Shown here: positions 1-9,716 of the stretch, one piece after another
Layout of the letters: each line of letters begins with the position of its first letter
How positions within the stretch are numbered: the first letter of the stretch is position 1
Assembly: GCA_019925095.2 (NCBI GenBank)
Contig: CM034408.1
Location: 310,001-374,000, forward strand
From: Dendrolimus kikuchii
Lineage: Eukaryota > Arthropoda > Insecta > Lepidoptera > Lasiocampidae
Length of the DNA: 64,000 bases
Direction: 5' to 3'
Notes under the pieces: model-generated
Told to the model about the DNA's origin: nothing
Database searches by the model: none
What the model saw: the letters and a program-made list of their open reading frames with translations, nothing else
Translations under genes and position numbers: made by a program

Positions 1-482
1 TTTGATATTAGGGATGTGAAAGGCCCCTTGAAAATGAAGTATAAAGTCGTAAACAATAGCTAGTGAGCTTCGTGCCTCGGGGTCCTATTGGCCCACTGGG
101 ATACCCAACAAAGACATCGAAATAAAATAGTATTAACCGACGTGTACGTCGGAACTGTCCAACGCAGATTTTTATTTCGATTAAGGCAAGTACCATACAG
201 TGGACCGATTTTGATTACATTTTGAAGTGAAATTTCTATATAGACGGGGTCTTAGGATTTTTATGTCACGAAAAAGCGTTACGGTCGCGTGGAAGAGCGG
301 CATAAATTTAGACTAGACGTGGTGAGAGGCGGCATAATTTTAGAGTAGACTATCGATGTTTTTAATGGTTCCGGATCGAATTAAGTTTTTTTGTTTGATA
401 AAATAAAATGTTTAAATAAATAATGCATTATTTAAAATGTACCTAACCTAACCAAATCATAATTTGCAGTGAACCTGCGAAA
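1..482. other. AT-rich non-coding stretch
   Basis: No gene is supported. Two imperfect copies of a GCGGCATAA-containing motif of about 25 bp lie at roughly 297-350. The stretch around 200-260 vaguely resembles the ACCGATTTTGAT core of family R. The small reading frames here have no codon bias or recognisable domain. Confidence 0.5.
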
Positions 483-713
483 AATCGAAATATGTGCTTG
501 GACACATAGTAGAAGTGAAACTTCAAAGGACAAGTGGAAAAACGAATCGCAACAAAGTTTTAACTTGAAGTTTTGCTGGTAGATTGTTAATGTACTTGTC
601 CAATTTGAAAACCTGCCCGTAAAACTTCAAGTTAAAACTTTGTTGCGATTCGTTTTTCCACTTGTCCGTAGAAGTTTCACTTCTACTATGTGTCTCAGCA
701 CACATTTCGATTT
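483..713. repeat. Long inverted repeat (hairpin/MITE-like)
   Basis: Left arm 483-574 and right arm 621-713 are near-perfect reverse complements of about 92 bp with only a few mismatches, separated by a loop of about 46 bp. The transcript would fold into a long hairpin. No clear target duplication was found. A MITE or an inverted duplication would both explain it. Confidence 0.85.
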
Positions 714-715
714 CT

Positions 716-1060
716 TTGTGTCTTTGAGTGAATCCTACAAGGATTTAGATTCAAAATTGGAACGGGCAGGTGGCGCTGGAATCGGGTTTTAGGACCCTCC
801 GAAACCCCTCGACCGATTTTGATGACATATTTTGTGTGTATTTGGGTGAGTCCCGGAATGGTTTAGATTCACTATTGCAATCGGCAGGTGGCGCTGGAAT
901 CGGATTCTGGTACCCTCCACAACCCCTTGACAGATTTTGATGAAATATTTTATGTGTGTTTGAGCGACTCTCCGGATGGTTTAGATTCACAGTTGGACCC
1001 GATAGATGGTGCTTCAAAAATTCTATTTTTTTGGAACAGGACAACGTCTGTCTGTTATAT
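716..1060 (-). repeat. Family R short retroposon, internal unit triplicated
   Basis: Three successive units of about 117 bp start near 717, 834 and 952. Each contains the block GTGGCGCTGGAATCGG (changed in the third) followed by a CCGATTTTGATGA-like block. The outer end GACAACGTCTG near 1040 is the reverse complement of the CAGACGTTGTTCTGCC start seen in other copies, so the copy reads on the minus strand. Single-unit copies are at 16446, 50789 and 56091. Confidence 0.75.
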
Positions 1061-1129
1061 TATGTCACTGCCCTTGTCATAATAAATAAAGTTAAATTCT
1101 GTCACTGCTTACAACCAAATGCCCTATTA

Positions 1130-1218
1130 ATAGACATGTCTGGACCAACGGCACAGGGAATCGAACCCGCATACTAATGAGCAGGCAATTAATACCCTAC
1201 ACCATTAAACCTCTCTGG
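1130..1218 (-). repeat. tRNA-like SINE head
   Basis: On the minus strand this contains an A-box-like TGGTGTAGGGT and a B box GGTTCGATTCC at tRNA-like spacing. The cloverleaf is incomplete and no CCA-end acceptor stem pairs, so a tRNA-derived SINE head is more likely than a functional tRNA. Confidence 0.5.
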
Positions 1219-1915
1219 AGATTAGTTGTGATAAGTGTTTAGACAAAGTTCCTCTGTGGACACGTTGTAAGTTTGTAACCGAACTATAATCTAAATCCTT
1301 TATTTATAATTGTTATACGACAGCTAATATTATTGCAAGATTTACTTGATGAAAGATGACATTTTTTTCCTTTTTACAAAAGTCCCAAAAACTCGCAGTG
1401 AAGCAAAATCATTCAAACGTGACAGATGCTCAATATATGTATATTTGCTACTGAAATCGAATCGAACTTTATCATCTACGAAGATTTAAAACATAGTGCG
1501 TTCCAAAAGGGTACAGCTCCATCTAGTTTTGGATTGGTAAATTCAAATATTAGCACTAATTCCTACACCATATTGAATAGGGGGGGGGGGGGGATTAGAA
1601 AATTAAATGTGAAGTCGTAAGGTTTATAATAAGGCTATAAGTATATTTTAATCCTTGTTAGTTTTCAAATTTTTGATTTTCAATTTATTAAAAGTGAGAA
1701 AATTTTAACCGCTCTCCATTATCTCCCAAGTTTACAAGCCGAATAATGTATAAAAATCAGAAATATTCTCAAATGATCTATTTAAACCAAGAATGTAATG
1801 ATTTCCTAAACATTTATAATTTTAGAGAAAATTGCTCAAGTATCAACCGCTGTTTATAAACTAGCTTTACTTAAAATACCTACATATTTAAATACAAACG
1901 TTATCATTACATTAT
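1219..1915. other. AT-rich non-coding stretch with a G14 run
   Basis: No gene or known repeat is recognised. A homopolymer of 14 G lies at 1580-1593. Confidence 0.5.
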
Positions 1916-2192
1916 TATCCGTGTAGGAACGGAGAAAGAATACAATTTCCTGCGTTGGGGCGGCCTATCGTAAGAGGCGACAAAACATCCCACAGGCTAC
2001 CACCCCTGGTCTGCCGGCATAACAACTTTGAGTTGTGTTCCGGCATTAGTGATCAGGTTCCAGACTCACTTAAGAGAGCAGCAGCGCATTTGTAGCACCT
2101 TTGGTGTTGCAAATGTCCATAGGCGATGGTAACCACTTTCCATCCAGTGGGCCGTCTGCCTGTCTGCTGAACTCCTGCAATAAAAAAAAAAC
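1916..2192 (+). repeat. Retroposon S copy, internally shortened
   Basis: Family S is about 310 bp. It starts TATCCGTGCAGGAACGGAG, contains CTGTCGTAAGAGGCGAC and AAGAGAGCAGCAGCGCATTT, and ends CTGCAATAAAAAAAA. The poly(A) end shows retroposition. The recurring 5' start points to a SINE-like unit rather than random LINE truncation. No pol III box is obvious. This copy lacks the GGTGGTAGGGCATTTGCC block. Confidence 0.8.
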
Positions 2193-2450
2193 AACAATAT
2201 TATATAATAATTTTATAACATCTAAGTCCTAGGATATAGATGCCACATCCTTTTTTTACGAGCTCTAATCCATCATGGACACCCTACCTCTCGGGGACAA
2301 TATTAGGGCAGTGTTGGACTCCCGATGGCATGCTCGGAACTACCAACTAAACCAACCTCTTCAGTCCATCTCGACGCCGTATGTCAGGACCTCGGGAACC
2401 AAAGACACATCCAATGGTCTTGAGGGCGATGGCTCATCACCTCTTACATA
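2193..2450. other. Non-coding sequence, BEL insertion target
   Basis: No coding potential is visible. The segment ends at 2451-2455 with GAGTG, the left copy of the target duplication of the BEL/Pao element. Confidence 0.5.
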
Positions 2451-2455
2451 GAGTG

Positions 2456-2802
2456 TGATCTGGCCGATTGCCAGATTTCAAGGGTGCAAGGGTAAGAGGG
2501 AATGGAGATAAATGGACTCACCCGTAATAATATGAGCTGAGTAACCGGAGCGTCTGCGATACAGGAGCAGCAGTGCGTGTTCTCTTGTTATATATCTCCC
2601 GCTTCACAACTAGATTCACTTGCCACTTATCACCAAGCTCTTGGAACCCGATTAGTATTGCAATTGGGTGGATATCTCAAATGCGCGCGCGATGCGTGAA
2701 TGTCTTTACGACGGATCGATTCAGACTGATCGTTGAGACGCGGAAGTGCGGGGTAAATTACTTTTTCGGGGAATCATCGTTCGTTACGCGGTGGCGTGAA
2801 CA
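2456..2802 (-). repeat. 3' LTR of the BEL/Pao element
   Basis: It is identical to 4716-5062 at an offset of 2260 bp. On the minus strand it starts TGTTCACGCC and ends AGATCA, giving the TG...CA termini of an LTR. Upstream on the minus strand (2803-2822) lies a C/G-rich tract that could be the polypurine-tract region. An 89-codon frame through the LTR is not a gene. Confidence 0.93.
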
Positions 2803-2848
2803 TCCTGGGGCCCGGGGAAAAGGTGACGGCTCCCATTTATAGTGCTGA

Positions 2849-4366
2849 CTAAGTGCTGTTGTCGTCGGGGGGAAGACGAGCAATCTTTGTGACTGGTCTC
2901 GTTAAGCTGCCATCCTTGGTGCTGAGTTCTACGACTCGGACGACGTCATCCTTTCCGGGCAGAATCTTCTTTATTCTTCCCATCTTCCACTGGAGTCTGG
3001 GAAGATTATCCTCCTTTATGAGTACCAGCTCACCAATCTTGGGTCGACTGGTTTCCGTAGTCCATTTAGATCGGGATTGGAGAGTGTGCAGGTAGGATTT
3101 CGACCACAAGGTCCAAAATCGCTGAGCCAACGCTTGCACTAAGCGAAAACGTCGTAGGGTTGATGGAGGAGAGGATTCATGGGAATGTTCGGGTAATGCG
3201 GTAAGTGGGCGACCTATAAGGAAATGACCAGCGGTTAGGACTTCGAAGTCTGTAGGGTCTGAAGACAGAGGGCAGAGTGGTCGAGAGTTGAGAACGGCCT
3301 CAATACGGGCTAAGAGTGTAGAAAATTCTTCAAAGGTCAGATGCTGCTCACCTAATACGCGATAGAGTAATTGCTTAGTAGATTTCACGGCTGCCTCGTG
3401 CAGACCGCCAAAAGAAGGAGCTGAGGGCGGATTGAGCAACCATGTGATCTGCTGTGTGGCTAGCTTGTGCGTAATTCTATCATCATTGGCCTTTAAGAAG
3501 TTTTGTACTTCTATGAGCTGATTTCTTGCGCCGACATAGTTTGTACCGCAATCAGAGCGAATTAGGGTAGGGATTCCGCGCCGACTAACGAACCTTTGCA
3601 GTGCCGCAAAAAAGGCGTCCGTAGAAAGTTCCGAGACAGCCTCTAAGTGCACTGCCTTGGTGGCGAGACAAACGAAAACACAAAAGTAGCCTTTGAGAAG
3701 TTTGGCATTGCGTAGAGTACTTGATTTAATTAGGAATGGTCCGGCAAAATCCGTGGACACTTGACTAAACACCGGTTGTGGGCTGACTCGATCAGCCGGT
3801 AGGTCGGCCATAAAAGGGGGATTCGGCTGAGCTCGATGCCTAAAACAGCGTACACATTTAAAGACACGGTGACGAATGACTCGCCTTCCAGATAAAATCC
3901 AGTATTGTTGACGGAGTAGTGCGTGTAGTGTATCTGCGCCCGGGTGGCAGTGTATAGTGTGGAAATGATCTATAATTAGGTCCACAAGGGGGCTTGAACT
4001 GGGTAAGATGAGGGGATGTTGTGTGTCATATCTAAGGGCTGAGTTGGACAAGCGCCCTCCTACTCTAAGAAGACCATCCTTGAGAAAGGGCGAGAGGCGT
4101 TGTATTCGCACTGTACATAATTTGTTAGTTTGCAGTCGGTGGATGTCTTCAGCGAACATATTTTGTTGGACTGAGCGTACCCAGTGTAAGAGCGCTTTCT
4201 TACGTTCGTCTACGGTAATGGGACCAACGATGCGAGAGTGAGAAGATACCAAGCAATTGTGTGCAAAACGTTTAATACATGCGGTTACGCCTACAAGTGT
4301 GTCTAAGGAGCTGAATCTCGTGAGTAAATCCGTGTCTAGATCAGGAACCGCGATGTGAGCTACCAT
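2849..4366 (-). CDS. BEL/Pao pol C-terminus: integrase plus DUF5641-like tail
   Basis: This 505-codon open frame encodes the integration end of a BEL/Pao polyprotein. Residues about 130-175 form an H2C2 zinc-binding domain (His134/His136/His139/His141 region, Cys171 and Cys174). Residues about 200-330 are the integrase core, with a DDE triad at Asp206 (VSTDFAGP), Asp272 (IRSDCGTNY) and Glu324 (GGLHEA). Residues about 405-500 match the DUF5641 C-terminal domain (LVLIKEDN, VRVVELST). The ATG is probably not a natural start: a TAA lies at 4376-4378, four codons upstream, and the protease, RT and RNase H that should precede it are absent or displaced. The frame has no internal stop and the triad is intact, in keeping with recent insertion. 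It is a fragment of a polyprotein, not a host gene. Confidence 0.93.
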   Translation of the reverse strand: MVAHIAVPDLDTDLLTRFSSLDTLVGVTACIKRFAHNCLVSSHSRIVGPITVDERKKALLHWVRSVQQNMFAEDIHRLQTNKLCTVRIQRLSPFLKDGLLRVGGRLSNSALRYDTQHPLILPSSSPLVDLIIDHFHTIHCHPGADTLHALLRQQYWILSGRRVIRHRVFKCVRCFRHRAQPNPPFMADLPADRVSPQPVFSQVSTDFAGPFLIKSSTLRNAKLLKGYFCVFVCLATKAVHLEAVSELSTDAFFAALQRFVSRRGIPTLIRSDCGTNYVGARNQLIEVQNFLKANDDRITHKLATQQITWLLNPPSAPSFGGLHEAAVKSTKQLLYRVLGEQHLTFEEFSTLLARIEAVLNSRPLCPLSSDPTDFEVLTAGHFLIGRPLTALPEHSHESSPPSTLRRFRLVQALAQRFWTLWSKSYLHTLQSRSKWTTETSRPKIGELVLIKEDNLPRLQWKMGRIKKILPGKDDVVRVVELSTKDGSLTRPVTKIARLPPDDNST

Positions 4367-4404
4367 TTTTCTTGGTTATAGACCAGGCAGTTGAACAGAG
4401 ACGC

Positions 4405-4697
4405 GAGAAATGAGCAGCGAAGTGAGGTGTGCAGCTGAAAGTTCCAGCTTTGGTATAGTCTGTCGGATTTTGATGTTGTACCCGACTCCAATGCAATCAA
4501 GGTACTTGGTATGCAATGGATACCACAAACGGACGAATTTACATATCACATTTCGGTACCTACACTGGAAAAATTTACCAAAAGGTCAATACTCAGTACC
4601 ATCGCTCGTTTATACGATCCTAGTGGATGGATCAGCCCAGTTATTTTCCGCGCAAAACTGCTCATTCAGCACCTATGGACTCTAAAGTTAGACTGGG
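4405..4697 (+). pseudogene. Inverted BEL/Pao reverse-transcriptase fragment
   Basis: On the plus strand, opposite to the integrase, this encodes the end of the BEL/Pao RT region: VLGMQWIP near 4502, then LSTIARLYDPSGWISPV and KLLIQHLWTLKLDW. The upstream half is shifted to another frame (SSEVRCAAESSSF near 4413), so at least one frameshift is present. The piece stops at LDW, a few bases before the primer-site region, so it is an inverted and truncated segment of the same kind of element. Confidence 0.85.
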
Positions 4698-4715
4698 CTG
4701 GCTCGAAGGACCATA
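4698..4715 (-). other. Probable primer binding site of the BEL/Pao element
   Basis: Directly next to the 5' LTR on the minus strand is TGGTCCTTCGAGCC. It begins with TGG, as expected for pairing with a tRNA CCA end, and resembles the leader sequence seen after the LTR in many arthropod BEL elements. The matching tRNA was not identified. Confidence 0.6.
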
Positions 4716-5062
4716 TGATCTGGCCGATTGCCAGATTTCAAGGGTGCAAGGGTAAGAGGGAATGGAGATAAATGGACTCACCCGTAATAATATGAGCTGA
4801 GTAACCGGAGCGTCTGCGATACAGGAGCAGCAGTGCGTGTTCTCTTGTTATATATCTCCCGCTTCACAACTAGATTCACTTGCCACTTATCACCAAGCTC
4901 TTGGAACCCGATTAGTATTGCAATTGGGTGGATATCTCAAATGCGCGCGCGATGCGTGAATGTCTTTACGACGGATCGATTCAGACTGATCGTTGAGACG
5001 CGGAAGTGCGGGGTAAATTACTTTTTCGGGGAATCATCGTTCGTTACGCGGTGGCGTGAACA
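4716..5062 (-). repeat. 5' LTR of the BEL/Pao element
   Basis: It is identical over 347 bp to 2456-2802. It is followed at 5063-5067 by GAGTG, the right copy of the target duplication. Confidence 0.93.
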
Positions 5063-5204
5063 GAGTGGAATGTTGGTCTAACACCATTATCAATAAGTTG
5101 CGCGTGCAAGCTCAGCGCAGCGCCATCTCTAAACCAATATCTGAACGATAAGTATCGTCCTAAATTCTAGAATGTAAAGGTAGGGTGCCTGGTCTTTAGT
5201 GCCG

Positions 5205-6390
5205 TATCGATAGTAGAGATCTTTGCAGCCTTAAACATTGGACACGACAAAGGACGTAATTGATACTGAAATTACTATGAATACCTTTATAAACATTTGA
5301 TTCCTAATTTCATTAGTATTTAGAAATATTCTAATGTAGTTTAAAGTAAGGATTTTAGTTTAAAAATTGCTTGGCATAATATACAAATAAAGAATACCTA
5401 AACAACCTTGAAAGTTTCAATAATAATATTCAATCAAGGAAACCGTATTCGACATTCCTGTTTTCCACGAAATCTTGCTGACTACTGCAGATTATTTCCG
5501 TATGTTCACTATTTATAGGGTCGTAAGAGGTCACTACGCATGCGTCGAGTTTTAGTGACGCCAAGTGTCGATAGAAGACTTGATATCGATAGTAATGCAT
5601 CTATAATCGATGTATCATCAAGATTCTTTTCCCGATTAGAAGTTTCACTCGGCTCCATTTACATTGGTTTCACAGAAACTCTTATATTTCTAGATAACAA
5701 GTATCTACAATAACCACTGCCGATTATTAAAGTACACAATTGCATTTTTTTTTAATACTGTTTTTTTTGTATAGAGTTTTTACCTTTGCTTCAACCTAAA
5801 CATTTATACATCACGATGGGGTAAAACGTTGTACTTACTTATTCACCTTAAAATAATCTATGCTTTCACCGTGTTTTATACAGATAAAAATATTTGAATT
5901 TTTTATTTATTTATTTAAGACTGAAAAGGAAAACCTTGTTTTTAAGCAAATAAATGAATTAGATTGGTTTGAAAAAAAAGCAGAAATTCTAACAAACTTA
6001 TTGTTAAAATAATATGATAGTATTGGTCAATGAAGTAAAAATTATATAATGTTATTAAATTATCATATCTAAGAATAATACCCTTTTAAGATGTTTTTTA
6101 ACTGTTATTTATTTAAACAGAAAAAGCTGTATTTAAAAATATCTATGCATATGCTATAATTTTTTTTGTATAAATTATTTTAATAGATATTTTCTTATTT
6201 TTTCATTCTGACATGAATTTGTGTTATAACAAAGATTTGTTGATTGATATTTTTTTTTAAGGTTTTACTTTTAACTAAAAACATTAGATTTTTAGTGGAA
6301 ATAGAGTACTTTGGTTTTCTTTAAAGCTTTTAATATTTATGTAAAAATAAAATATATGCGATTTAAAATTATTTCTACCCGATATCGATA
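5205..6390. promoter_or_regulatory. Three DRE-like TATCGATA sites
   Basis: Perfect palindromic TATCGATA occurs at 5205-5212, 5584-5591 and 6383-6390, with degenerate neighbours such as AATCGATA. In Drosophila this 8-mer is the DREF site of many promoters. Here the function is only inferred, because some copies elsewhere (16831, 19242) lie in repeat-rich DNA. Confidence 0.4.
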
Positions 6391-6511
6391 ATCGAAATCT
6401 ATAATCGATAATAATACAGTCGATGACGAGTATCGACCATTACCTCTTCACTATATTTCACCCTACCTCACACTCTTACAAATTGCGGGTGGTTACTGGA
6501 TAAGGGGGTTT

Positions 6512-6526
6512 GGTTGCTAGGCAACC
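6512..6526. promoter_or_regulatory. Palindromic X-box (RFX-type) motif
   Basis: GGTTGCTAGGCAACC is a perfect inverted repeat with a one-base centre and fits the RFX X-box consensus (GTTGC N1-3 GCAAC). X-boxes drive ciliary genes in animals. No gene start is visible beside it. Confidence 0.5.
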
Positions 6527-6896
6527 ACTGTCGACAAGCCCCACGTGTTTTAAAGTTTCACCTGTGCCGAGGATTATGTCAGTCTGGCTCCGACCAGCGG
6601 GGTGGCAAGACTTGTAATATAATTAGTTAGTAAGTTCTTCTCGTTAGTAACTTATTTAAGGATTTTAAAAATCCTTCCTAAAGGCCGGTTTTACTATGAT
6701 TTTGATTTTTGAGTACGTTAATGTATTAGCCTATAATTGTGTTGATGCAACATATTTGACTGAGGTCTTCCTGAAGGTTTTTTTTTATTATATTAAAATT
6801 TGACATAGTACCTAAATGTTTTAGATTGTATAGATAGCAATAGAGTAACACTCTGTTTTAGATTGTATAGATAGCAATAGAGTATATTTATATTAA

Positions 6897-7135
6897 ACTA
6901 GCTGACCCGGTAAACTTCGTACCGCCTCAGAACGGTAGGGATAGTTTCTAAGGGAAAGCCAAATTCTTGTTTTTACTATATTCTAAGCATTTTTTTCATA
7001 TTTACTCTCCTTTTAAACCTTCCTTGGACTTCCACAAATAATTCAAAACCAAAATTAGTCAAATCAGTCAAACCGTTCTCGAGTTTTAGCGAGTCTAACG
7101 AACAGCAATTGATTTTTATATATTTTAGTATTAAC
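6897..7135 (+). repeat. Family R copy, CTAGCTGACCCGG subtype
   Basis: It begins CTAGCTGACCCGGTAAACTTC and runs through TTCTCGAGTTTTAGCGAG to an AT-rich tail. The same subtype is at 52162, where two LINE-A insertions break it. Short retroposons of this type are common in Lepidoptera and are usually assigned to RTE-dependent elements. Confidence 0.75.
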
Positions 7136-7181
7136 ATAATTTAAAATGTAAAAGTTATAATTTAACACATATATTACCTAG

Positions 7182-7373
7182 TCCAAGGCGGCTTTGCAGT
7201 TTTAACACGTCAGCTATCTCGATGTGCAGATTTCATCACGGTGGTTTCTTTCACCATTGTTAGCACGTGGTAATTGTAACAATATTGCCATTAGGTCAAA
7301 ATACTGGCTATGTGGTGCAAGCGTTCCGGCTAGGATTCGAACCTGCACCATGCTACCACGAGTTTTCTCTGAC
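7182..7373 (-). repeat. SINE-H copy
   Basis: On the minus strand the order is a B-box-like GGTTCGAATCC, the ACGTGCTAA block, CATCGAGATA and the GCCTTGG block. This is a tRNA-headed lepidopteran SINE; the fullest copy is at 59706-59985. The 3' end here is decayed. Confidence 0.7.
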
Positions 7374-7779
7374 TCTCCATTCTGATTACATCAAGATGAC
7401 AAACAAATAGACAAGGCAAACGTATATTATCTTCATCAAGTTATTCTAAGCAAACACAGACTACAAACAAGAATATATGTATATGTCTGCTTATAATGGC
7501 ATCAAAAGCTCGTCATGTCATTTTGATATGCCTACATATATTTCACACCACTATAGTAGTGTAGTATAGTAATATGATTAACATGTAACTTTATAATCAA
7601 GAGTTTATATAAATTAAAAATCTACAAAGGCTTATTCCTTACCTTTTTATAATAAAAAAATCACAATTTTATTTTCAGGCCGTATTATCCAATTAGGTTA
7701 GTAAATTAGGTAGTTAAGATTCTGAAATTATCTCGAAACATTAAGCTAGGATAAATTTATATTGTTGTATATTATACTC
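7374..7779. other. AT-rich non-coding stretch
   Basis: No gene is seen. A piece near 7442-7460 (AAGCAAACACAGA) recurs after another SINE-H end at about 25217, so part of this may be the SINE-H tail region. Confidence 0.4.
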
Positions 7780-8850
7780 CCATACCTATGGGATAGTTTC
7801 CGGGATAAAAGTATATTTGTCTTTTAGTTTGTTATCCTTTTATGGAAAGACTGATAACATATGTAATTTGAATAACCTTTTATATTGGGTAGATGTAGTT
7901 TTACTGATTTTCGTCTACATTTGGCAGGTAGTTTTGGTATTCAGTTTTGGTAGTTGTTACAAATTTCGTCGAATTATATGTATAACAATAATAAATAGAA
8001 TTAGCGGTAGTGTAAGAAAATAATAAAGAAAACGCACATACGTTATTATTCACAGATTTGGTACGGTAGTTGTGGTAGTTTTGATAGTTTAGTATTGGTA
8101 GTTGTGGTAGTTTTGGTTTGTAAGATGTTAGTTTTCGTTGGTAAATTTGGTAGGTTTATTTTGGTAGTTTTGATAGTTGTGGTAGTTTTGGTTGGTCGAT
8201 TTGGTATATTCGGTTGTTTTGGTAGTTGCGGTAGTTTGGATAGTTGTGGTAGTTTTGGTAGTTGTGGTAGTTTTGGTAGTTGTGGTAGTTTTGGTAGTTG
8301 TGGTAGTTTTGTTAGTTGTGGTGGTTTTGGTGGTTTTGGTAGTTGTGGTAGTTTGGATTGGTAGATTTGGTAATTGTGGTAGTTTTGGTAGTTGTGGTAG
8401 TTTTGATTGGTAGATTTGGTAATTGTGGTAATTTAGGTAGTTGTGGTCGTTTTGGTTGGTGGATTTGGTAGTTTTGGTTGGTAGATTTGGTAGTTTCGGT
8501 AGTTTTAGTTCGTTTGGTAGTTTTGGTCGTTTGGTTTTGTTTGTAAGTTTGTATGGGGGACCAATCATTTATCAAGTTTATAGATATAAAAATTCACAAT
8601 CTTTAAAAAATGCGACTTTCACTCGATCTGTCTGTCTAAATACCGAAAATGGACATAGATACTATTCATCCCGGTAGATGGGATAGTTTGCGATATAAAA
8701 TGAAGTAAATCTTCCGAGGGCAAATAGCACCAACATAAAAATACAACACAATATATCCTGTATTAACGCCTGCCCTTAAAACAAGAGGTACGCACTAGAG
8801 TTTGACGCGCGGCGGAGCCGCGGGGTAAACTCTACTATATAATATAAAAT
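7780..8850 (-). repeat. Family W element carrying a minisatellite
   Basis: Family W has one end of the form ACTAGAGTTTACCCCGCGGC (minus strand, about 8823-8845). Inward lies TTCACTTCATTTTATATCGC, and the far end contains TCCGGGATAAAAGTATATTTG. Between these blocks this copy holds a large minisatellite. Other copies are at 16180 and 26135. Confidence 0.65.
8040..8545. repeat. Minisatellite, 18-bp unit
   Basis: Tandem repeats of TAGTTGTGGTAGTTTTGG and variants run for about 500 bp. The array is almost perfect at 8236-8325 and degenerates outward. Open frames reading SCGSFG or KTTTTT on either strand follow from the unit length being divisible by three and are not genes. Confidence 0.95.
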
Positions 8851-9438
8851 ACAATAAATACATACACATCAAATAAAATGCTATAAGTATAAAACTACAA
8901 CAACTGAAGTGAAGTGTATTGAGGAGCAGAGGAGCAGCTGCATCTCATGCCCATTACCCAGGTACGTGCGTGCTCAATCTCACACTCCCACCTAAATTTC
9001 CCAACACTTCCTTTTCTACAAAACTGACATAGTCCATTGCTATCACTAGATCCAGCGCCACCCCAACAGTAGTATATAAATCAGAAAGGTTACGGAGAAA
9101 ATTTTTATAGAAATAACAACGTATTAGAAATAAGTTTTTGGCAATCAAAAGGGTTTCAAGAAAAGAAATAACTCTGACAAACATGTGCGTTAGGAGATGG
9201 AGAATTTATAAAAATCTATATTCACTTCAGCTAATGATATTTCTGTTAATGTTAATACCAATGACATCCAGAAGATACTGTGGATTTAATAGAAACGAAT
9301 TTTTGACACTATCGCAATGGAATTGTAATTTGAATATCTTCGCAATGTTAAGATATTGAAATAGCAGAATTGGATCCCCGAGTTATGGCCATAAAGACCG
9401 GCTGTCGTTTCTTACGACAGAAGCTTGTCAAAGGATTC
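8851..9438. other. Non-coding stretch
   Basis: No recognisable gene. A 76-codon frame on the minus strand at 8954-9184 has no known domain or codon bias and I do not call it a gene. Confidence 0.4.

Positions 9439-9474
<36 letters not shown>
9439..9474. repeat. (TA)n microsatellite
   Basis: An alternating TA run joins directly to the CATA-rich tail of a LINE-A copy. Confidence 0.95.
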
Positions 9475-9479
<5 letters not shown>

Positions 9480-9627
9480 CATACATACATACATAACTTC
9501 ACGCCAGTTCCCTTGCGGGGTAGGCACGAACAACAGAGCGCCATTTAGGCCCATTCTTACACACCTCACTTGCTTCTTTGACATTCATAACTCTTGTCAT
9601 GCACACTCGTCTGTTCTTAAGGCTCCT

Positions 9628-9631
<4 letters not shown>
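9475..9631 (-). mobile_element. LINE-A 3' end, truncated
   Basis: LINE-A copies end GAACTGGCGTGAAGTTATG followed by (TATG)n. The coding part just before the stop reads LKNRRACMTRVMNVKEASE. Only about 150 bp remain here, and the family's ATGT tail is at the left edge. Confidence 0.9.

Positions 9632-9704
<73 letters not shown>
9632..9704. repeat. (TA)n microsatellite between inverted LINE-A copies
   Basis: About 37 TA units sit between two LINE-A tails in opposite orientation, forming the loop of a large inverted repeat. Confidence 0.95.
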
Positions 9705-9710
<6 letters not shown>

Positions 9711-9716
9711 AAAACT

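Larger units (their letters stand above)
2456..5062 (-). mobile_element. Rearranged BEL/Pao LTR retrotransposon, complete ends
   Basis: The element is bounded by identical 347-bp direct repeats (2456-2802 and 4716-5062) and by a 5-bp target duplication GAGTG at 2451-2455 and 5063-5067, the length usual for BEL/Pao. Read on the minus strand the order is 5' LTR, tRNA-primer-like site, an RT fragment in inverted orientation, integrase to the pol C-terminus, a short C/T-G tract, and the 3' LTR. Gag, protease, most of RT and RNase H are missing. Identical LTRs and an intact duplication show that this rearranged form inserted as one unit and recently. It is non-autonomous. Confidence 0.92.
5068..6896. 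other. Low-copy AT-rich region with promoter-like motifs
   Basis: This is the longest stretch in the window with little recognisable transposon sequence. It holds three perfect TATCGATA sites, ACGATAAGTATCGT at about 5145-5158, and a palindromic X-box. No exon is visible. It could be a regulatory part of an intron or an old decayed element. Confidence 0.45.

Noticed and set aside
523..705. 60-codon frame
   Set aside because: It lies across the arms of the 483-713 hairpin.
1138..1216. tRNA gene candidate on the minus strand
   Set aside because: The acceptor and anticodon stems do not pair convincingly; it is kept only as a tRNA-like SINE head.
1580..1593. G14 run, with a second at 26848-26861, as a G-quadruplex
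   Set aside because: A single homopolymer in each place, likely slippage; no other G tracts are arranged around them.
2573..2842. 89-codon frame in the left LTR, with its twin at 4833
   Set aside because: It is antisense to the element and lies inside the LTR. Its repetition only reflects LTR identity.
4441..4715. RT fragment as part of a second, separate BEL element on the plus strand
   Set aside because: A single pair of LTRs and one target duplication enclose both strands, so one rearranged element is the simpler reading.
8095..8568. Long frames through the minisatellite (SCGSFG or KTTTTTKT repeats)
   Set aside because: They result from an 18-bp unit being open in several frames on both strands, with no start or splice context.
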